From: Janthinobacterium lividum
GTDB lineage: Bacteria; Pseudomonadota; Gammaproteobacteria; Steroidobacterales; Steroidobacteraceae
Reading direction: 5' to 3'
NCBI GenBank assembly: GCA_943327025.2
Contig: CALPVO020000089.1
Span: forward strand, 1-8,326
Length of the DNA stretch: 8,326 nt
Part shown: positions 5,498 to 8,326 of the stretch, one piece after another
How the letters are laid out: each line of letters begins with the position of its first letter
Position numbering within the stretch: position 1 is the stretch's first letter
Notes under the pieces: generated by a model
What the model was told of the DNA's origin: nothing
Databases searched by the model: none
What the model saw: the letters and a program-made list of their open reading frames with translations, nothing else
Translations under genes and position numbers: made by a program

Positions 5498-5782
5498 ATG
5501 GACGTGTTCTGGACCACCGGCGCCGAGCGCGACCGCGACGCTATTTTCGAATACGTGACGAAAGAAAACCCCGCTGCAGCGACGCGACTGGACGAGATAT
5601 TCGCGGAAGTAGCAGCAACACTGGCCGACCATCCTCACCTTGGCCGCGCCGGCCAGGTACCCGGCACCCGCGAACTGTTTCCGCACAAAAGCTATCGTCT
5701 GGTCTATGAAGTGGTCGAGCAACGGGTATGGGTGCTCGCCTTGGTGCACACGTCCCGGCAATGGCCGAATTCAGGGACGTGA
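5498..5782 (+). CDS. RelE/ParE-family toxin, 94 aa
   Basis: ATG 5498 has GAGG 4 nt upstream. The product has the compact RelE/ParE fold pattern: an N-terminal strand (DVFWTTGAERD), two helices (RDAIFEYVTKENPAAATRLDEIFAEV), then PGTRELFPHKSYRLVYEVVE and the C-terminal strand VWVLALVHTSRQWP. The GTREL, SYRLVYEV and H-xx-RQWP signatures are typical of the ParE side of the superfamily. ParE-type toxins act on DNA gyrase and RelE-type toxins cut mRNA on ribosomes; sequence alone does not decide which applies here. It is translated with the upstream RHH antitoxin. Its 3' end lies 83 nt before RNA copy C, with a REP palindrome between them. Confidence 0.9.
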   Translation: MDVFWTTGAERDRDAIFEYVTKENPAAATRLDEIFAEVAATLADHPHLGRAGQVPGTRELFPHKSYRLVYEVVEQRVWVLALVHTSRQWPNSGT

Positions 5783-5828
5783 AATGCGAAGTTCGGCGCG
5801 AGTGGCGGCTTGAAGAGTCGCGAGCCCT

Positions 5829-5851
5829 GTGGGGGGCAGCTTGCTGCCGAC
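5829..5851 (+). repeat. Single REP-like palindrome upstream of RNA copy C
   Basis: A plus-orientation REP with GCAGCTTGCTGC core and CCGAC tail. It is preceded by GAGTCGCGAGCCCT, an extension also found before the REPs at 3470 and 7050, so these three belong to one longer repeat subfamily of about 38 bp. Confidence 0.8.
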
Positions 5852-5865
5852 ACACGCATTTCGGT

Positions 5866-6131
5866 GCAAACGCGCCACGAATAGGGGATGGTTCCCGGAG
5901 CGCTCTCCAGCGACAATTTCCATGTGCCGCGACGAAGGAGCCACGCGGTGCGAAGGTTGCAGAGTGGCACTTGCGTCGGTACCGGCGCAGCCATAAAATG
6001 CAATGGCGAGGCAGGTAAGTCCTGGACCGGTCGGGAGGCCAACGCAGGTGTCCTAAGCGCGCTGTAAGCGCGTCTACCCCAGGGTCTGCCACTTCTTCTC
6101 TCAATGGCTCCGTAAGGAGCCATTGTTTTTT
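5866..6131 (+). ncRNA. Structured RNA copy C, leader of the second DUF3800 gene
   Basis: A full-length copy of 266 nt with the same order of helices as copies A and B. GTTGCA (5956-5961) pairs with TGCAAT (5999-6004): the first pair becomes G-T while the fourth is restored to G-C relative to copy B, so the helix is kept by different bases in each copy. GTGCC and GGCAC flank the inner CCGCG/CGCGG hairpin as an alternative pairing. The invariant segment around CCTAAGCGCGCTGTAA is present. It ends in the terminator 6102-6131, after which the DUF3800 GTG follows at once. Confidence 0.8.
6102..6131 (+). terminator. Terminator between RNA copy C and DUF3800 gene 2
   Basis: A perfect 10-bp stem with a GTAA (GNRA-type) loop and TTTTTT. 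AAGGAG (6114-6119), a full Shine-Dalgarno, is formed by loop plus 3' arm: 3 nt before TTG 6123 and 12 nt before GTG 6132. The hairpin would both terminate transcription and mask the ribosome site. Confidence 0.9.
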
Positions 6132-6794
6132 GTGGCCACAGACGCCCACATCTTCCTCGACGAAAGCGGCGACACGGGCTGGTCATTCGCGCTTCCTTAT
6201 CAGCGTGGCGGCTCGAGCCGCTTCTTCGTTATATCGGCTTGCTCGCTTCAGGCGCCCGCCCTAGCGAAGCCAGAACAGCTCGTTCGGCGCTTGCACAAGA
6301 ACCGGCAATGGAAAGACGCGGGCGAACGAAAGTGGGCCCGAATGTCACCCACAGCTAGAACTGCTTTCGCCGCTTCAGCAGCCAAGCTGGCGCTGGACAG
6401 CGCTGCCATCAATCTTTTGGCCGTTGTCTTGGAAAAGCGCCACGTACCCGCTTACGCCCGGCAGGGTCCCAACCAACTCTACAACTACATGGTGAAGCGG
6501 CTACTGCTGCCTGAAATGGCGCGATACGACCGCGTCTATTTCTGGCCGGACGAACGCGCGCTGCCAGCCAGCAGTGGCAACAGCCTGCACGACTATTTGC
6601 AGACGGAACTTTGGTTCGGCATCAGTGCGGCAACTCGCTTGGAAACCCGGCCTATCGACAGCCGCCACAGCCCCAACCTTCAGTTCGTGGATATGGTCTC
6701 CGGCGTCATCCATTCCCACTTCGAATTTGGCGAAGCGCGCAATTGGGCATTGCTGGAGCCCCACGTCCGGCTCGAGAAACTGAACTTCGAGTAA
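6132..6794 (+). CDS. DUF3800 domain protein, 220 aa (paralogue 2)
   Basis: Same length as paralogue 1 and alignable without gaps. HIFLDESGDTGW lies at residues 6-17, NQLYNYMVKRLLL at 114-126, Asp140, Asp176 and LQFVDMVSG at 183-191. All the acidic positions likely to form the RNase H-like site are kept in both, so both copies look functional. Changes cluster at residues 18-167 and are mostly in variable surface-like stretches (for example 41-44 and 85-112). GTG 6132 is the preferred start; TTG 6123 is the alternative and lies inside the terminator T-run. The downstream tail and then the 3' half of a further RNA copy follow. Function is unknown; a role in a mobile or defence-type unit is inference from its tandem RNA partners and neighbouring toxin-antitoxin genes. 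Confidence 0.9.
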   Translation: MATDAHIFLDESGDTGWSFALPYQRGGSSRFFVISACSLQAPALAKPEQLVRRLHKNRQWKDAGERKWARMSPTARTAFAASAAKLALDSAAINLLAVVLEKRHVPAYARQGPNQLYNYMVKRLLLPEMARYDRVYFWPDERALPASSGNSLHDYLQTELWFGISAATRLETRPIDSRHSPNLQFVDMVSGVIHSHFEFGEARNWALLEPHVRLEKLNFE

Positions 6795-6872
6795 TGCCGG
6801 TTCGGGTATTCATGTGCAACGCCCAGCACGGGTGCCGACATAGAAATGGCAGCGGCGGAAGGCTTGCTCGCC
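6795..6872. repeat. Conserved 3' tail of DUF3800 unit 2
   Basis: Counterpart of 4584-4662, with few substitutions and a one-base length difference just after the stop. It ends at GGCTTGCTCGCC, where a truncated RNA copy is joined. Confidence 0.75.
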
Positions 6873-6885
6873 CCGTGGCAGGCCC

Positions 6886-7026
6886 GGTAAAATGGAGGCG
6901 CGAGGCAGGTAAAGCCTGGATCGATCGGGACGCCCACGCAGGTATCCTAAGCGCGCTGTAAGCGCGTCTATCCCAGGGTCTGCCACTTTATTCTTTCAAT
7001 GGCTCCGCAAGGGGCCATTGTTTTTT
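6886..7026 (+). ncRNA. Truncated structured RNA copy D (3' half), no protein downstream
   Basis: Homology to the other copies begins around TAAAATG (6888) and continues through GGCAG/CTGCC, the CAGG-TAAAG-CCTG hairpin, CGCGC-TGTAA-GCGCG and the terminator 6997-7026. The 5' half, with the CCGCG hairpin and the GTTGCA strand, is absent; the DUF3800 tail is joined instead. After the T-run it has GTGGCAG, which pairs perfectly with CTGCCAC before the terminator. REP palindromes follow. It may be a remnant, or evidence that the 3' domain folds on its own. Confidence 0.65.
6997..7026 (+). terminator. Intrinsic terminator of RNA copy D
   Basis: CAATGGCTCC pairs with GGGGCCATTG around a GCAA (GNRA) loop, followed by TTTTTT. 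It points towards the convergent rfaH operon. Confidence 0.85.
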
Positions 7027-7049
7027 GTGGCAGAAGAGTCGCGAACCCT

Positions 7050-7096
7050 GGGGGAGGCAGCTTGCTGCCGACAGTCGCGAGCAAGCTCGCTCCTGC
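7050..7096. repeat. Inverted pair of REP-like palindromes
   Basis: A plus unit at 7050-7072 and a minus unit at 7074-7096 are separated by one base, the same layout as 3500-3546. The pair lies between the convergent RNA copy D and rfaH, so the transcripts from both sides could fold here and be protected or terminated. No T-run follows on the rfaH strand. Confidence 0.8.
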
Positions 7097-7113
7097 ATTA
7101 AACCTAGCAGCCG

Positions 7114-7632
7114 CTACGAACTCTTGCGCAGCGCCACATAGGGCACCGCGGCACGCACCTGCTGGCCCAGCATGTCGAGCAGCACGGCGGCGCGGTCGGC
7201 GCCTTCCTTCAGCTGAAAAATGGCCTCCAGCCCGGCAAACGGGCCTTCGGCGATGGTCACCACCTCGCCTGCCGCGAACAGCGCCTGCGGCGCGGTGGGC
7301 TTAGCCTCTACCCGCTGCTGCAGCGCTGCCAGAAACGCATCGTCGACGGTGCATGGCCCGTCGCCGAACGCCACCAGCTTCACCACGCCACGCGTGCTCC
7401 GCAGGCTGCCCCACCCGGCAGTGGCCAGTTCGTCCGCACAGCGTATGAAGAGGTAGCGCGGGAACAAAGGCTCGATGACTGGCACCACCTTCCCGCGCCG
7501 GCGCTTTTCCAGCGAAAGCTCCGGCAGATAGCACTGGTGGCCCTGCCGCTCGAGGTTTTCACGGGCGCGCGCTTCCTCGCGTGGCTTGGTGTAAACCACG
7601 TACCAACGGCGAGGGGCGGCAGCGTCCTGCAT
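7114..7632 (-). CDS. rfaH: Transcription antitermination protein RfaH (specialised NusG paralogue), 172 aa
   Basis: The N-terminal NGN domain (WYVVYTKPREE at 10-20, LERQGHQCYLPEL, EPLFPRYLFIR at 54-64, STRGVVKLVAFG at 79-90) binds the RNA polymerase clamp. The C-terminal KOW domain (AGEVVTIAEGPFAGLEAIFQ, from about 121) contacts S10/NusG partners after refolding. EPLFPxYLF, TRGVxxxVxFG and the 172-residue length match RfaH (about 162 in E. coli) and not general NusG. RfaH is recruited at ops sites in leaders of long operons, typically for LPS, capsule or exopolysaccharide; no convincing ops site is visible here. ATG 7632 lacks a clear Shine-Dalgarno but lies 9 nt after the stop of the upstream gene, so coupling is likely. 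Confidence 0.92.
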   Translation of the reverse strand: MQDAAAPRRWYVVYTKPREEARARENLERQGHQCYLPELSLEKRRRGKVVPVIEPLFPRYLFIRCADELATAGWGSLRSTRGVVKLVAFGDGPCTVDDAFLAALQQRVEAKPTAPQALFAAGEVVTIAEGPFAGLEAIFQLKEGADRAAVLLDMLGQQVRAAVPYVALRKSS

Positions 7633-7641
7633 ACCGCGATA

Positions 7642-7947
7642 CTACGGGAACAGCGCGGCGCGCAGGTCCGCCTCTTCCTCCACTCGCACATCGAGACCAG
7701 CCAGACGAATATGCACATGCAGGTGGGTGGCACCGGCGCTTTCCGCCGCCAGCCGCAACGGGGTGGCAGCGCAGGCTTCGGTCAGGTTGTCCGCCTGCCC
7801 TATGTCTAGCGACTGCCATCCGTGGGCGCTCTGACGGCAGAACAGGTACACGCCGGGCTGAGTGACTGGCTTGCGCATGGGCAAGGCATGCACCTGAAAG
7901 CAATAACGGCGCCCAGTGGCGCCTTTCCATTCGTGAATCTGGGTCAT
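7642..7947 (-). CDS. Small GIY-YIG-like protein, probably degenerate, 101 aa
   Basis: PGVYLF (31-36) and LDIGQADNL (47-55) resemble the GVY and YIG motifs of a small GIY-YIG-like family whose members also begin with a G-A-S/T-G-K/R-x-Y-x-F segment, here GATGRRYCF (9-17). The YIG tyrosine is replaced by Asp48. The C-terminal EADLRAALFP offers a glutamate at the place of the family's acidic residue. With the tyrosine missing, nuclease activity is doubtful. I chose ATG 7947 because family resemblance begins there; ATG 7983 would add 12 residues. Neither start has a good Shine-Dalgarno. It is followed by rfaH after 9 nt, so the two are probably cotranscribed. The family assignment is from memory of the motif pattern and is tentative. 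Confidence 0.7.
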   Translation of the reverse strand: MTQIHEWKGATGRRYCFQVHALPMRKPVTQPGVYLFCRQSAHGWQSLDIGQADNLTEACAATPLRLAAESAGATHLHVHIRLAGLDVRVEEEADLRAALFP

Positions 7948-7983
7948 GTCGGTGCTCGGTACTAGGCTCAGGAAACTGGTCAT

Positions 7984-8004
7984 ACCAAGGGACTACCCTT
8001 TGGG
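7984..8004. promoter_or_regulatory. Leader hairpin candidate upstream of the rfaH operon
   Basis: CCAAGGG (7985-7991) and CCTTTGG (7997-8003) form 7 pairs including one G-T, with a 5-nt spacer. An alternative fold ACCC-TTTG-GGGT overlaps it. It lies just upstream of ATG 7983, so it could limit that start. Confidence 0.25.
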
Positions 8005-8007
8005 GTA

Positions 8008-8035
8008 AGACTAGCCTAGCAGAGAAATGTGGCAA
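8008..8035 (-). promoter_or_regulatory. Weak promoter candidate for the GIY-YIG-like gene and rfaH
   Basis: On the minus strand, TTGCCA (8030-8035) and TAGTCT (8008-8013) are 16 nt apart. The -10 is poor. The surrounding region is the most AT-rich part upstream of the operon. Confidence 0.2.
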
Positions 8036-8326
8036 AAGTGATACGTAGAAAACCTACCGAGCCACGAAAATAGATAGCAAATTCATGGGCTTTTTTGGAA
8101 CACCTGCAAAACCAGGCAGCCAAGGGCACCCTGCGGCGGCACCCTGCGGGCGCTATATTACTGCGGGGAAACGCAGGAAACGTTTGGCCGCGACTTCACA
8201 CACGGCGCTGGCTTTTCGCGGTCGGAGACCACGGGTCTCGAAGGCTCACGCCCCGTGGCCACGGCTCCGCCTTCGGCGAAGACCCCCGGGTCCCGGGTGT
8301 CCTTGGCAGCAGGGCGCTGGCGCGGA
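8036..8326. other. Stretch without a supportable gene
   Basis: About 290 bases. The first 60 are AT-rich and may hold regulatory sites. A 13-bp-period tandem duplication (GGCACCCTGCGG at 8125-8136 and 8138-8149) is followed by a CTGCG/CGCAG hairpin (8161-8176) and a GAGACC-ACG-GGTCTC hairpin. The last 100 bases are very GC-rich with CCCGGG palindromes. A minus-strand frame is open from the right edge to TAA 8158-8160, but nothing in it looks like a protein family. Confidence 0.5.

Noticed and set aside
8048..8060. ops-like sequence (CGGTAG-NN-T on the minus strand) in the leader of the rfaH operon
   Set aside because: The first two consensus bases (GG) are not present and there is no JUMPstart context. 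A match this short is expected by chance.
8158..8326. Minus-strand frame open from the right edge to TAA 8158-8160, possibly a C-terminus
   Set aside because: The residues show no domain and the DNA is dominated by GC palindromes. Sequence beyond the edge would be needed.

Overview
This is a GC-rich chromosomal segment. The codon use, an rfaH gene and REP palindromes with GTGG/GTAG heads point to a gammaproteobacterium, most likely of the Xanthomonadales/Lysobacteraceae type. The genus cannot be fixed from the sequence alone.

Left flank (1-2794, minus strand): a three-gene cluster of exported proteins of unknown function. It holds a 553-residue protein with a PPC-like domain and a coiled coil, a 293-residue Cys-containing protein, and the first 65 residues of a third secreted protein that runs off the left edge. 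The last two genes overlap by ATGA.

Centre (about 2896-7100): a repeat-rich accessory island. Its main component is a structured RNA of about 266 nt on the plus strand. It occurs three times in full (3182-3447, 3653-3920, 5866-6131) and once as a 3' half (about 6886-7026). Every copy ends in the same intrinsic terminator, a 10-bp stem followed by six T. Two of the full copies lead directly into a 220-codon DUF3800 gene, whose GTG start is the first codon after the terminator T-run. The other two copies have no protein and lead into REP palindromes instead. The two DUF3800 proteins are ungapped paralogues: 51 of the first 167 residues differ, while the last 53 are identical. Candidate structured RNAs linked to DUF3800 genes have been described, and this locus looks like a tandem, partly decayed array of such an RNA-DUF3800 unit. 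No biochemical function is established for it.

The units are interleaved with toxin-antitoxin material. There is an orphan HigA/NadS-like XRE antitoxin gene (4679-4993, minus), and an upstream pseudogene copy (2919-about 3110) that has lost its HTH by an in-frame 42-codon deletion and has also lost its start codon. A complete RHH antitoxin plus RelE/ParE toxin pair (5202-5782, plus) has a near-perfect operator palindrome over its likely -10. The arrangement suggests segmental duplication followed by deletion and gene conversion, with REP elements marking several unit borders.

Right flank (7114-7983, minus): rfaH, the specialised NusG paralogue, preceded 9 nt upstream by a small protein resembling a degenerate GIY-YIG domain. 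They probably form an operon. The last 290 or so bases contain hairpins and a short tandem repeat but no gene I can support.
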